From Patescibacteria group bacterium (GTDB taxonomy: Bacteria > Patescibacteriota > Microgenomatia > Daviesbacterales > UBA10151), in the NCBI GenBank assembly GCA_018816815.1, contig JAHIVD010000005.1, positions 1-29,470 of the forward strand: 29,470 bases of DNA. Reading direction: 5' to 3'. Positions 8,115-17,052 of the stretch are shown piece after piece. A program made the translations under genes and the position numbers. The notes below the pieces were generated by a model. That model searched no databases, was not told where the DNA came from, and saw nothing but the letters and a program-made list of their open reading frames with translations. Each line of letters opens with the position of its first letter. The first letter of the stretch is position 1.

Positions 8115-9550
8115 AAATTATTCCACAATACCTGATTTGTCACTTCGTGATGATAAATAATTTCTGATGTTTTAACTTTCCTCCCAAGCTTTTTAGGACT
8201 TCTGTCTGCTGCTTCTTCCTTGAAAGAAAGATATTTTTGCTTATTATCTTCACCTAGAATTTTTGAAATAAAATCACTCGCCTTAAATAATCTGATTGCA
8301 TCGTAAATAGTACCCGGCAAAAACCTAAGCCGCTCTCTTGTACCTTTGCGGCGGCTTGATTTTTTGCCCTCCAATCCTATTTTGATGATTGTAAAAAGCA
8401 CAAGGTAAGGATTCGCGTCAGGGCTTACAGAGCGGACTTCAATCCTGGATGTTTTCTCATTACCAGCCGGAATCCTGATCATGGAACCTCTGTCAACAGG
8501 GGAAACTTTAATCTGGTTAGGAGCTTCAAAACGGGGATCCAATCTTCTGTATGCATTAACGCTTGGGTTAAAAACTAAACAAATTTCACCGGAATGATTT
8601 AAAATTTTTGAAATAAAATCCCAAGCAAGTTCTGACAAATTGTCCTGACCATTTTCCGCATAAAAAATATTCTTACCATTTTTTGACAGCGAAAAATTCA
8701 TATGCATGCCTGAGCCATTAATACCAACAATTGGTTTTGGTAAAAAAGTTGCCGTAAGTCCCATATTATTAGCAATTTGCCTGCACACTAATTTATACAG
8801 TTGGATTTGATCACAAACTCTAACTGCCTCCGCATAACCAAAATTCAGTTCAAACTGCGAGGGAGCAACTTCCGGATGATCTTTTTCGTTTTTAAAACCC
8901 ATTGCTCTTTGTGCTTCAGCCGATGCATCTATAAACTTTTTTAAGGTATCCAACGGCAGGGAATGATAATATCCTCCGGTTGAAATCAGATTAAAACCAA
9001 CATCTTCATCAAAACTTTGTTCTGCTCCTACATCTTTTACTAAAAAACCTTCTATCTCCGGTGCTGTATAAACAGTAATACCTTGTTTTTCCTTAAGTTT
9101 CTTAGTATAAAGCTTTAATTGGCTTCTAAAATCTGACTGGTATGGAGATTTATCCCTGTTTAATGCTTCGGCAAACATTATTACTTTCCCGCTTCCAAAA
9201 ACATCTGATGGCAAATAAACTATGCTGGTCCAATCAATATCTAGCCTTAAGTCTGATTCGCGAAGCGCTGTAAACCCTCTGACAGAGGATCCGTCAAAAG
9301 TCAAATTTGAAGCAGATTCCAAAAGGTATTTTTTATCATAATCCAACATATGAAATCTGCCTTCAATATCTGTAAAACACAAAGTGACTGCTTTAATCCG
9401 TTTTTCTTTCTGTAAATAAAGGCGGTATTGCTTCTCCAGCAACTCAGGATCCGTAACTTGTTGTTTTTCTTTAGCTTTCAGATTCATTTCTTCCAGCCGG
9501 TCATAAGGGATTTCCAAAAAGTTCTTTAAAGAAAAAGTGCTGTCTTGCAT
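8111..9550 (-). CDS. glnA: Glutamine synthetase, type I
   Basis: This enzyme makes glutamine from glutamate, ammonia and ATP as a cytoplasmic dodecamer. The 479 residues include an extra helical N-terminal segment of about 45 residues before the beta-grasp domain. Catalytic-domain motifs in order are TFDGSS (84-89), PEIEGF (164-169, metal-binding Glu), PEVAPSQFELNF (226-237), NGSGMHM (278-284, with H283), NPSVNAYRRL (about 327), RIPAG and RIEVRSVSPDANPYL. The region that carries the adenylylated Tyr of enterobacterial enzymes (NLYxLP) reads RLRFLPG here, so adenylylation control is unlikely. A perfect TTGACA -35 and a 17-bp palindrome lie upstream. The gene follows nnrD in the same direction but probably has its own promoter. 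Confidence 0.92.
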   Translation of the reverse strand: MQDSTFSLKNFLEIPYDRLEEMNLKAKEKQQVTDPELLEKQYRLYLQKEKRIKAVTLCFTDIEGRFHMLDYDKKYLLESASNLTFDGSSVRGFTALRESDLRLDIDWTSIVYLPSDVFGSGKVIMFAEALNRDKSPYQSDFRSQLKLYTKKLKEKQGITVYTAPEIEGFLVKDVGAEQSFDEDVGFNLISTGGYYHSLPLDTLKKFIDASAEAQRAMGFKNEKDHPEVAPSQFELNFGYAEAVRVCDQIQLYKLVCRQIANNMGLTATFLPKPIVGINGSGMHMNFSLSKNGKNIFYAENGQDNLSELAWDFISKILNHSGEICLVFNPSVNAYRRLDPRFEAPNQIKVSPVDRGSMIRIPAGNEKTSRIEVRSVSPDANPYLVLFTIIKIGLEGKKSSRRKGTRERLRFLPGTIYDAIRLFKASDFISKILGEDNKQKYLSFKEEAADRSPKKLGRKVKTSEIIYHHEVTNQVLWNNF

Positions 9551-9558
9551 TAATTATT

Positions 9559-9587
9559 AAATTAACAACAATTAATATAATTGTCAA
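9559..9587 (-). promoter_or_regulatory. glnA promoter with overlapping palindrome
   Basis: On the minus strand a perfect TTGACA (9587-9582) is followed after 17 bases by a weak TAATTT (9564-9559), eight bases before the glnA ATG. A perfect inverted repeat, ACAATTA-ATA-TAATTGT, occupies 9568-9584, overlapping the -35 box and most of the spacer, where repressors commonly bind. It does not match the TGTNA-N7-TNACA box of TnrA and GlnR. The region is very AT-rich, so a chance palindrome is possible. Confidence 0.45.
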
Positions 9588-9613
9588 TAGATTAATTTTA
9601 AATATTACTAATA

Positions 9614-10453
9614 TTACTTTAAATTCTTGATAACTAGAGGCAGAAGAGGTAGAAGCTCACTTGCCAAAACACCTGCATTTCCAGTTTTCTCTTTTATTTT
9701 CTCCCCTGCCAGTCCATGAATATACACACCAACGCAGGCAGCATCAAACAGATTTAAACCCTGAGCCAATAACCCGGCTACTGCTCCTGCCAATACATCT
9801 CCTGTTCCAGCAGTAGCTAGCGCCGGATTTGCAAAAGGACTAACTAGTGCTTCTCCGTCGGGGAAAGCAATCACAGTATTTGCGCCTTTTAGAACTACTA
9901 CTTGTTTCCATTTTTTTGCAAAGCGTTGAGCTGTATTTAGTCTATTTTTTTGAATTTCTTCTGTAGGCAAACCTGTCAGTCTGGACATCTCGCCTGGATG
10001 AGGCGTCAACACAGACATCTCTTCTCTCTTCTCCCACCATTTCCCTATTTTAGATAGGATATTCAACCCGTCACCGTCAATGACTGTTGGAGGTAAATTA
10101 CGGCTTAAAATCCGCTCCACCAGTTCCGCTGCTTTCTTACTTTGACCTAAACCTGGACCAATCAGCAAAACATCATACTCATCTATTTTTTCAAGCGCTC
10201 CGTTTTGCGATAAAAAAGTCACCTCAGGTAATTTTCCGGAGATTATAATCTTTGCTTCTTTCTCTGTTGCCAAGGTTACCAAACCTGCTCCTACCCTATA
10301 AATTGCTGCACAAGACAGATATGCAGCTCCAGGATAATTTTCCGATCCGGCAATAACTAAAACCTTCCCAAATGTTCCTTTATTAGCATCTTCTTTTCTA
10401 GAAGGTAATCTCTTCCTTATCCATTCTTTAGTCAACTCTGCAACTTTATTCAT
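9614..10453 (-). CDS. nnrD: ADP-dependent (S)-NAD(P)H-hydrate dehydratase
   Basis: NnrD repairs NADH and NADPH that have been damaged by hydration, using ADP (bacteria) as phosphate donor. The 279 residues cover the ribokinase-like domain only; the NnrE epimerase domain often fused at the N-terminus is absent. Visible motifs are GSENYPGAA (36-44), IGPGLG (98-103), IDGDGLN (125-131), LTPHPGEMSRL (149-159) and ATAGTGDVLAG (213-223), with D219 as the likely catalytic base. It lies 62 bases downstream of the capA-like gene and has its own promoter-like sequence. The start region is a 17-bp tandem duplication that creates a five-codon upstream ORF overlapping the real ATG by one base. Confidence 0.9.
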   Translation of the reverse strand: MNKVAELTKEWIRKRLPSRKEDANKGTFGKVLVIAGSENYPGAAYLSCAAIYRVGAGLVTLATEKEAKIIISGKLPEVTFLSQNGALEKIDEYDVLLIGPGLGQSKKAAELVERILSRNLPPTVIDGDGLNILSKIGKWWEKREEMSVLTPHPGEMSRLTGLPTEEIQKNRLNTAQRFAKKWKQVVVLKGANTVIAFPDGEALVSPFANPALATAGTGDVLAGAVAGLLAQGLNLFDAACVGVYIHGLAGEKIKEKTGNAGVLASELLPLLPLVIKNLK

Positions 10454-10507
10454 TAATTAAAATTATTCATTAATTAAAATAATGACACGCCTTTGGATAT
10501 CAGTCAA
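10451..10507 (-). promoter_or_regulatory. nnrD promoter, tandem 17-bp repeat and five-codon upstream ORF
   Basis: Minus strand: TTGACT (10507-10502, 5/6), 17 bases, CATTAT (10484-10479, 4/6). Two 17-bp near-identical units follow in tandem (10484-10468 and 10467-10451), each ending in an ATG. The first ATG (10470) is eight bases after the -10 box, the spacing seen at other starts here, and reads Met-Asn-Asn-Phe-Asn-stop. That stop overlaps the nnrD ATG (10453) as TAATG, a typical reinitiation junction. Confidence 0.5.
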
Positions 10508-10515
10508 ATATGAAA

Positions 10516-11550
10516 CTACGGATTAGCCTGCGGATCAATCTGTCTGCTTGATTGTTTCATCCGGGATAAAATCTTTTCAGATTCTGCAGCTGTTGCAGGT
10601 CTAGGCTGGGAATAATCATCAATTACAACAGGTATAAATTGAATATTTATCAAACCTTCGCTGTTAAAAGTATACTTACCGATAACACCTTCCCGTGTTT
10701 CATTTGACCACATTTGATCGAATATAAAATTACCATGCGAATAAGTAATATGTTTCCCTCTATATTGCTCAACGCTTTGCACCCAATGCGGGTGGTTACC
10801 GATAATTAAATCTGCCCCTGCATCAACAGCTGCATGAGCCAATTCTTTTTGTTTGCTGCTGGGAACAGATGTGTACTCAAAGCCCCAATGAAAAGCAACA
10901 ATCACAAAATTTACTTGTTTTTTAAGATTGTAAATATCAGATTGTATCTGAGAAATTTCCGCCCAGGCTATGCCAGGCTCTTTAGCCCCAATACTGTTAT
11001 ATCCTAAAAACCCGAATTTTTTATCCCGGATTGTTAAAATTGCCGGTTGCCCGTGACCCGTAACACTAATTTTATTTTTCTTAAGAAGATTAGTAGTGCT
11101 ATTTATTCCATCCAAACCATAATTCCCCATATGATTGTTGGCAATGCTGGCAACGCTCACCCCTCCATATATCAAACCCCGTGCGTTCCGCAAGTCTCCA
11201 CAAAACTTCATTCCCTCATCAGTTGTTTGACAGTTTGGAATAAGAGGCGACTCAAGGTTAACAAAAACAGCATCAGCACTTTTCAAAATATTGACAGTTT
11301 TTTCAAACGGATAGTTAAAATTATTAAGACGAACCACTCTTGAATTTACGCTTCTTGCCAGAATTACGTCACCTGTTGCGATAATTGTGTATTTGTTTGG
11401 GTTACGACCCGGCTGTCTTTCTGTCTGAATAAAACTGTATTCCTTCAAGTTATTTATCAAGGGTAATCTATTAGCCTGTATATTTTGTAGAATTAATATA
11501 ATTACAGCTACAATTAATGAACAAAAAATAAATATATATTTTTTATTCAT
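10516..11550 (-). CDS. CapA/PgsA-type metallophosphatase-fold protein, membrane-anchored
   Basis: This 344-residue protein belongs to the bacterial capsule synthesis (PGA_cap) family, related to calcineurin-like phosphoesterases. Residues 6-24 form an N-terminal membrane anchor, so the domain should lie outside the membrane. Metal-site motifs appear in order: ATGDVILARSV (D61), FVNLESPL (N98, E100), ASIANNHMGNYG (N139, H140), IGNHPHWVQ and ITYSHGNFIFDQ. In bacilli the family is needed for poly-gamma-glutamate capsule export or anchoring. Here there are no capB or capC genes, so a general envelope-polymer role is safer. It starts 14 bases after the secA stop, which suggests co-transcription with secA. 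Confidence 0.85.
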   Translation of the reverse strand: MNKKYIFIFCSLIVAVIILILQNIQANRLPLINNLKEYSFIQTERQPGRNPNKYTIIATGDVILARSVNSRVVRLNNFNYPFEKTVNILKSADAVFVNLESPLIPNCQTTDEGMKFCGDLRNARGLIYGGVSVASIANNHMGNYGLDGINSTTNLLKKNKISVTGHGQPAILTIRDKKFGFLGYNSIGAKEPGIAWAEISQIQSDIYNLKKQVNFVIVAFHWGFEYTSVPSSKQKELAHAAVDAGADLIIGNHPHWVQSVEQYRGKHITYSHGNFIFDQMWSNETREGVIGKYTFNSEGLINIQFIPVVIDDYSQPRPATAAESEKILSRMKQSSRQIDPQANP

Positions 11551-11564
11551 TAAGATATCATGTT

Positions 11565-14309
11565 TTAATTAGGATAATGACAACGTTTATACTTTTTACC
11601 AGATCCACAATAACATGGGTCATTTCTACCAATTTTACCATGGGCTTTAATCAGTTGTCCTTGATTTCCATAAGTTTCCTGAACAGCAGCTTTGCCTTCC
11701 CGTTCAATAGTTACCTTAGTGCCGTCAAACCCGGACGCTATATCAGAGGAGGTTTTTTGTTTTTCAGCAGCTAAATCATCAGATCTTTCTATTTTAACTC
11801 TAGCCCCTATTTCATTAGCCTCAGTTTCTACTCCTGTCTCTATTTCCGGATGCTTTTCTTCAATCCTAACAGACCGCTGCGCTACAGGTGCTTGTCCTTG
11901 CACCGCCACTTTATAAATACGATGAACAATCTCATAATCAATTTCCACCATCAATTTCTCAAAAAGATCAAAACCTTCCCTTTTATATTCAATTAAAGGA
12001 TCTCTTTGAGCATATCCTCGAAGTCCTATTCCGGAACGCAAATCATCCATTGTATCTAAATGCTCAATCCATAAAATATCTATAGTCTTAAGATAAACAA
12101 AAACCTCCATTTGTCTGGCAACTTCTGGTCCAACCTGCTTTTCTCTCTGATCGTAAAAATTATTGGATAATTTTGTTAGAAAATTTATAATTTCTTCAAC
12201 TCTGGAAAACTTAGCAATATTTTTTTCGATTTCCTTTTTGCTATTTCCATCTACTGGTACAATAGTTGCAAACTCTTCCACAATTTTTTGAAGCTTTATC
12301 CCTTCTTCGCTATTTATAATTACAACATTCCCAATTTCTCTTGCTATCTTTTCCATCATCTCTTCTTTCAAAGAAGAATCTTTTGTTTCAGCTGTTTCCA
12401 AAACTTTCTTTCTAATTTCATAAATAATTTCCCGCTGTTGATTCATCACATCATCGTATTCAACAGTGTGTTTTCTGATATCAAAATTGTGACCTTCTAC
12501 CTTCTTTTGAGCTCCTTCTATAGCTTTAGAAATCATCTTGTGCTCCACAGGCACATCTTCCGGCATCTTTAAGAAATTCATCACCTTAGAAACTTGTTCT
12601 CCGCCAAAAATCCTCATTAAATTATCTTCCAAGGATACAAAAAATCTGGTTTCACCCGGGTCTCCCTGACGACCTGACCGGCCCCGCAACTGATTATCAA
12701 TCCTTCTTGATTCGTGTCTTTCAGTACCTACCACATACAAACCCCCAAGCTCTATGGTTCCTTTGCCCAAAACAATATCAACCCCTCTTCCTGCCATATT
12801 TGTGGCAACAGTCACAGCACCCCTCTCTCCTGCTTTAGCAATAATTTCCGCTTCCTTTTCGTGATTTTTGGCATTTAAAAGAGCATGCGATATACCCTTT
12901 CTTTTTAAGAGACCAGAAAGAAATTCGTTTTTATCAATGGCAGTAGTTCCGACTAAAACAGGTTGTCCTTTTTTATATAATTCCTCAATAAAATTAACAA
13001 CAGCAGTATATTTTGCACTTTGAGTCTTGTAAATCGCATCTGAATGATCAGCCCTGATCAATGGATTGTTTGTGGGTATCACCACAACTTCAAGTTTATA
13101 AATTTTATTAAACTCTTCTGCCTCGGTCGCTGCAGTACCTGTCATACCAGCTAGTTTTTCATACATCCTAAAATAGTTTTGAAAAGAAATTGTTGCCAGT
13201 GTTTGGGACTCTTGTTGGATTGAGACACCTTCTTTAGCTTCGATTGCTTGGTGTAAGCCCTCAGAATACCTCCGCCCCAACATAAGTCTCCCGGTAAATT
13301 CATCAACAATGATTACTTCTCCGTCTTTCACTACATAATCCTTATCCTTCTGAAATAAAGTTTTTGCTTTTAACGCTTCTTCTAAATGATGAAGGGTAGA
13401 AAAATCCTTTTCATAAAGGTTATCCACTTTTAGCATCTTCTCAATTTTCAGGATTCCATGTTCGGTAAGTTGAGCTGTCTTCAGTTTTTCATCAATGACA
13501 TAATCGGAAGGAGAAAGAGTATTAATAGTTTTAGCAAACTCATAATATTTTTTCGTTGCTTCCTGTGCCTGTTGAGAAATAATAAGAGGGGTTCTGGCTT
13601 CATCAATTAATATCGAATCCACCTCATCAACAACTGCAAAGAAATGACCGCGCTGTGATTGATCCGCTAACCGAAAAACCATGTTGTCTTTAAGGTAATC
13701 AAAACCAAACTCATTATTTGTTCCGTAAGTTATATCCGCATTGTAAGCTTCTTGCCTGGTAACCGGACGGAGATACTGTAAGCGTTTATCATCATGAGAC
13801 AGATCTTTATATTTCGGATCGTAAATAAAAGCTGCATTATGAACTATAGTGGCACAGCTTGCTCCAAGCGCGAAGTAGATTGGTCCCATCCAACCGCAAT
13901 CTCTTTTAGCCAGATAATCATTTACAGTAACAAGATGCGCGCCTTTTCCGGTTATTGTATTTAAAAACAATGCTGGAGTTGCTGATAGTGTTTTTCCTTC
14001 ACCTGTTTTCTGTTCAGCTATTTTACCTTGATGCAAAACAATTGCAGCCATCATTTGAACATCAAAGTGGCGTTGTTTAATAGTTCTTTTAGAAGCCTCA
14101 CGGGCGCAGGCGAATACTTCCGGAAGTAAATCATCTAAACTTTTTCCTTTCTCATGTTCCAGTTTGAATTTTGCAAAACTACCCTTAAGTTCTTTATCTG
14201 ATAATTTTACAATCTTTTTTTCAAAATCATTTATCGCATTAACAATAACTTTGAGTTTTTTTATTTCTCTCTCGTTTGAATCTAATAATTTACCAAAATA
14301 ATTTAACAT
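11565..14309 (-). CDS. secA: Preprotein translocase ATPase SecA
   Basis: SecA drives Sec-dependent secretion through SecYEG with ATP at the cytoplasmic membrane face. The 914-residue length is usual. Walker A is TGEGKT at residues 102-107, and the DEAD-like Walker B is the DEVDSILIDEARTP segment. The preprotein cross-linking domain follows, then the second nucleotide-binding domain with VGTTAIDKNE, ATNMAGRGVDIVLG and QLRGRSGRQGDPG. The extreme C-terminus keeps the zinc motif CYCGSGKKYKRCH, which binds SecB or ribosomes in other bacteria. The linker before it is charged and variable. It is the first gene of the minus-strand run secA-capA-nnrD. No clear Shine-Dalgarno is seen; a -10-like TACTAT lies unusually close (14318-14313). 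Confidence 0.96.
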   Translation of the reverse strand: MLNYFGKLLDSNEREIKKLKVIVNAINDFEKKIVKLSDKELKGSFAKFKLEHEKGKSLDDLLPEVFACAREASKRTIKQRHFDVQMMAAIVLHQGKIAEQKTGEGKTLSATPALFLNTITGKGAHLVTVNDYLAKRDCGWMGPIYFALGASCATIVHNAAFIYDPKYKDLSHDDKRLQYLRPVTRQEAYNADITYGTNNEFGFDYLKDNMVFRLADQSQRGHFFAVVDEVDSILIDEARTPLIISQQAQEATKKYYEFAKTINTLSPSDYVIDEKLKTAQLTEHGILKIEKMLKVDNLYEKDFSTLHHLEEALKAKTLFQKDKDYVVKDGEVIIVDEFTGRLMLGRRYSEGLHQAIEAKEGVSIQQESQTLATISFQNYFRMYEKLAGMTGTAATEAEEFNKIYKLEVVVIPTNNPLIRADHSDAIYKTQSAKYTAVVNFIEELYKKGQPVLVGTTAIDKNEFLSGLLKRKGISHALLNAKNHEKEAEIIAKAGERGAVTVATNMAGRGVDIVLGKGTIELGGLYVVGTERHESRRIDNQLRGRSGRQGDPGETRFFVSLEDNLMRIFGGEQVSKVMNFLKMPEDVPVEHKMISKAIEGAQKKVEGHNFDIRKHTVEYDDVMNQQREIIYEIRKKVLETAETKDSSLKEEMMEKIAREIGNVVIINSEEGIKLQKIVEEFATIVPVDGNSKKEIEKNIAKFSRVEEIINFLTKLSNNFYDQREKQVGPEVARQMEVFVYLKTIDILWIEHLDTMDDLRSGIGLRGYAQRDPLIEYKREGFDLFEKLMVEIDYEIVHRIYKVAVQGQAPVAQRSVRIEEKHPEIETGVETEANEIGARVKIERSDDLAAEKQKTSSDIASGFDGTKVTIEREGKAAVQETYGNQGQLIKAHGKIGRNDPCYCGSGKKYKRCHYPN

Positions 14310-14355
14310 AAAATAGTATGCCTTGTTTTATACCACATTTTATTATATAAAATGA

Positions 14356-14385
14356 TTGACAATAAGTATATTCTTACCTTACACT
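14356..14385 (+). promoter_or_regulatory. Promoter of the Pro-rich membrane protein gene
   Basis: A perfect TTGACA at 14356-14361 is followed after 18 bases by TACACT at 14380-14385 (4/6). Transcription would begin near 14392, giving a leader of about 13 bases before the ATG at 14405. No Shine-Dalgarno sequence is visible. The 95-base gap is shared with the divergent secA gene. Confidence 0.5.
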
Positions 14386-14404
14386 ATAAAAACAAACTGC
14401 CCAG

Positions 14405-15673
14405 ATGGATAACCCTAATAACAAAAACTCACCAACTAACCCAAATCCAACATCACCTTTTGGAGGACCTACACAAGCACCTTCAAGTTTAGGCAATCTG
14501 CCAACATCAATATCAACTCCGATTCAATCAGGACCAACTCCAATTCAACCAAAACCAACTATTGAACCTAGTTCAACTTCAACACCATTCCCATCTTCAA
14601 CACCAGCACTATCTTCAACACCAAATTGGCCTCCAAGCTCTAAACCCACAACAATACCTGCGGAAGCAAAACCTACTTCTACTCTCCCGCCTATATGGCC
14701 TCAGGATACAACCAAAACCAATTTAGGTTCAAGTAGTCCGACTATGCCAGAAAATGCTGGATCTAACCTCGACTCTGCCTGGGCTCCTTCATCCTCAACC
14801 CAATCACAACTACAATCACAATCAGAAACTCCAACCCAACCAAAACCAACAGTATCTAATCCTTGGTCAAAACCACAGCCTTCACCTTCAATAGATCCAA
14901 TACCCTTTCAACAAACCACTACTTGGATGCCTCCAACTCCGAGCGGACTAAGCCCAATATCAAAACCGCAGCAACCAGAAACTCCAGATCAACCGGAACC
15001 GGATTTGCCTTTAGCAGAACCAACCCCTGCTAAGATTGAACCAATCCCAGCACAACCAGAACCAATCCCAGCACATCAGGGAATAACCCCTGCTTCCGTT
15101 CCTCCAGCTACTGATCCTGCCAACGACACCGATAAAACAACTCCAGCTACTTCACCGCTGAACAATCCATGGGAGACAACTCCTGCAAATCCCTCTCAGC
15201 CAAGCTGGATGATGAATGCTGAAACTAATAATACACCACCTTCTCCAACAGAAACTATACCAATAGAAGTTGCTCCAACAGATCTTTCTCACCTAATAAC
15301 ATCTAGTCCTCAGCAAGATTCAGTTCAATCTGCACCTGAAACACAAATCGCGTCTCCAACAAGTCCAACAGCGAATCAGGAAGCATCAACTCTGTCTACT
15401 AAAAGTAACAGAGGTATACCAAAATGGTTGTTTGGTGTAGGTACAGGATTATTAATCCTAGTAATATGTGCTTCTGCATACTTTATACTTGGCATTGGTC
15501 AACCATCGGGAACTACAAGTTTGCCAGCAACAACCACACCGCAAACAACTCAAGTTAAACCACCTCTTCCAATCGCCACAAATTCTGCGCAATCTGCCTC
15601 TGGTTCTGCTAATTTTGGAGAATTCCAGGGAAATACAGCAACTCGTGCAGCAGATCTTATGAAACAAGAGTAA
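14405..15673 (+). CDS. Pro/Thr/Ser/Gln-rich single-pass membrane protein of unknown function
   Basis: I do not recognise a specific family. The first 330 or so residues are low-complexity and rich in Pro, Thr, Ser, Gln and Asn, with no hydrophobic stretch and no signal peptide. Short near-repeats are visible, for example EPIPAQPEPIPAHQ (DNA 15047-15078) and STPFPSSTPALSSTP. A positively charged KSNRGIPKW precedes one membrane helix at about 341-366, and a 56-residue Ser/Thr/Pro tail follows. By the positive-inside rule the long disordered region would be cytoplasmic and the short tail outside. Proteins of this layout are common in Patescibacteria genomes. The disordered part may be a scaffold or tether. 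The gene stands alone between divergent secA and convergent serS. Confidence 0.8.
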   Translation: MDNPNNKNSPTNPNPTSPFGGPTQAPSSLGNLPTSISTPIQSGPTPIQPKPTIEPSSTSTPFPSSTPALSSTPNWPPSSKPTTIPAEAKPTSTLPPIWPQDTTKTNLGSSSPTMPENAGSNLDSAWAPSSSTQSQLQSQSETPTQPKPTVSNPWSKPQPSPSIDPIPFQQTTTWMPPTPSGLSPISKPQQPETPDQPEPDLPLAEPTPAKIEPIPAQPEPIPAHQGITPASVPPATDPANDTDKTTPATSPLNNPWETTPANPSQPSWMMNAETNNTPPSPTETIPIEVAPTDLSHLITSSPQQDSVQSAPETQIASPTSPTANQEASTLSTKSNRGIPKWLFGVGTGLLILVICASAYFILGIGQPSGTTSLPATTTPQTTQVKPPLPIATNSAQSASGSANFGEFQGNTATRAADLMKQE

Positions 15674-15715
15674 TTGCAAGTATCTAAAATTCTTAGATGA
15701 TTCTTAGGTCTCGTT

Positions 15716-15745
15716 TTTAAAAATCCTAAATCGTTATAGATTTAG
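15716..15745 (-). terminator. Candidate intrinsic terminator after serS
   Basis: On the minus strand a perfect 7-bp stem (CTAAATC and GATTTAG, 6-base loop, 15745-15726) is followed by GATTTTT. The stem is AT-rich and weak. It sits 22 bases beyond the serS stop. A second small stem, ATCTAA and TTAGAT (15682-15698), lies just after the Pro-rich protein gene but has no T-run behind it. Confidence 0.4.
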
Positions 15746-15767
15746 CTCTCAAATCCTGGATGGAAAT

Positions 15768-17051
15768 TCATTTAGGCTTTATTTCTGAAAAACCTGTGTA
15801 TTTCTGTAAAACTTCAGGGATTTTAACTGACCCGTCTTTTTGTTGAAAATTTTCCAAAAGAGCAATCAAAATCCTGGGGGAAGCAATTGCAGTATTATTC
15901 AAAGCGTGACAATATTTAACTCCTTTGTTCTTAACTTTACTAGAGGACAAGCCCTGCTTATCGCTATACTTAATCTTTAATCTTCTTGTCTGAAAATCCA
16001 AAACAACTGAATTAGAATGAGTTTCACCAAAGTTGCCTCTCCCAGGCATCCAAGTTTCTATATCATAAGTCATTGCAGCTTTTTTGCCGCAGTCTGTCGA
16101 AGATAGAATTAATACTTGATAGGAAAGATCCAATTTTTGCAAAAGATCTTCGCTGTTGTTTTGCAGTTCCTTAAAAAATTCAAGTGACTTGCCCTCATCT
16201 GCCTCACATAAAATGACTTGCTCAACCTTATAAAACTCATGTACCCTGTATAAACCTTTTGTATCTTTGCCATAAGAACCTATTTCTGTCCGGAAGCATG
16301 GCGATATTCCAACATATTTTTTGGGCAAATCTTTGATATCAAATGTTTCACCGGAATGCATCGCCATTAAAGGAATCTCTGCTGTTCCAACCAAAAAATC
16401 CTCATCTCCAACTTTATATGTATCTTCTTCGCCCCATGGAAATTGCCCGCCTCCTGTCAACGCATATCTTCTATTAATCACAGGAGGTATTACCGGAGTA
16501 AATCCTTTTTGAATTAAATTATCCAGTGCAAAATTTAAAACTGCCCAGTGCAGCTTTGCACCTTCATTTTTCAAAAAATAGCCTCTAAACCCACCAACCT
16601 TCACTCCTCTTTCAAAATCAATAATATTTAAGAGTTCTCCTAATTCAATATGGTCTTTAGGTTTAAAAGAGAATTTAGGCAGTTCTCCTGCTTTTTTGAT
16701 AATTTTATTCCCAAAACAAGGACCTTGTCCGTTTTTATCATCATTTCCAATTGGGACACCGGGAAGTAAAATATTTGGCACCTTAAGCATTAGTTCATCC
16801 CAACGCTTAACTACATTATTTAGCTTTTTTTCTAAATCACCCAACTTGCCTTTTATTTTTTTGCCTGTCTCGTAATCTTTCTTTCTTGCAGCCCCATTTC
16901 TCTTAGCTCTTAGAGCATCCACTTTTGCAATCAATTCCCGTCTTTCGCCGTCAAGCTTAAGAAGTTGATCCAAATCTATATTAGCCCTTCTGTCTGTAAT
17001 AGATTTTTTAACAATATCACTATGTTCCCTAATAAAATTAATGTCTAACAT
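15768..17051 (-). CDS. serS: Serine--tRNA ligase
   Basis: SerRS is a class II synthetase that charges tRNA-Ser and tRNA-Sec. I choose the ATG at 17051 (MLDINFIREH, 427 residues). An upstream in-frame ATG at 17084 would overlap the HD gene by 32 bases, and SerRS proteins typically begin with MLDI. The N-terminal coiled-coil arm spans about residues 25-105. Catalytic motifs are TGGGQFPWGEEDTY, LVGTAEIPL, motif 2 FRTEIGSYGKDTKGLYRVHEF, and the region GRGNFGETHSNSVVLDFQ. Motif 3 lies in NNTAIASPRILIALLENFQ. The gene starts one base after the HD-protein stop, so it is the third gene of lysS-HD-serS. Confidence 0.95.
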   Translation of the reverse strand: MLDINFIREHSDIVKKSITDRRANIDLDQLLKLDGERRELIAKVDALRAKRNGAARKKDYETGKKIKGKLGDLEKKLNNVVKRWDELMLKVPNILLPGVPIGNDDKNGQGPCFGNKIIKKAGELPKFSFKPKDHIELGELLNIIDFERGVKVGGFRGYFLKNEGAKLHWAVLNFALDNLIQKGFTPVIPPVINRRYALTGGGQFPWGEEDTYKVGDEDFLVGTAEIPLMAMHSGETFDIKDLPKKYVGISPCFRTEIGSYGKDTKGLYRVHEFYKVEQVILCEADEGKSLEFFKELQNNSEDLLQKLDLSYQVLILSSTDCGKKAAMTYDIETWMPGRGNFGETHSNSVVLDFQTRRLKIKYSDKQGLSSSKVKNKGVKYCHALNNTAIASPRILIALLENFQQKDGSVKIPEVLQKYTGFSEIKPK

Positions 17052-17052
17052 A

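Noticed and set aside
11577..12572. Plus-strand ORFs within secA
   Set aside because: They are antisense to conserved SecA sequence, with no ribosome site and no recognisable product.
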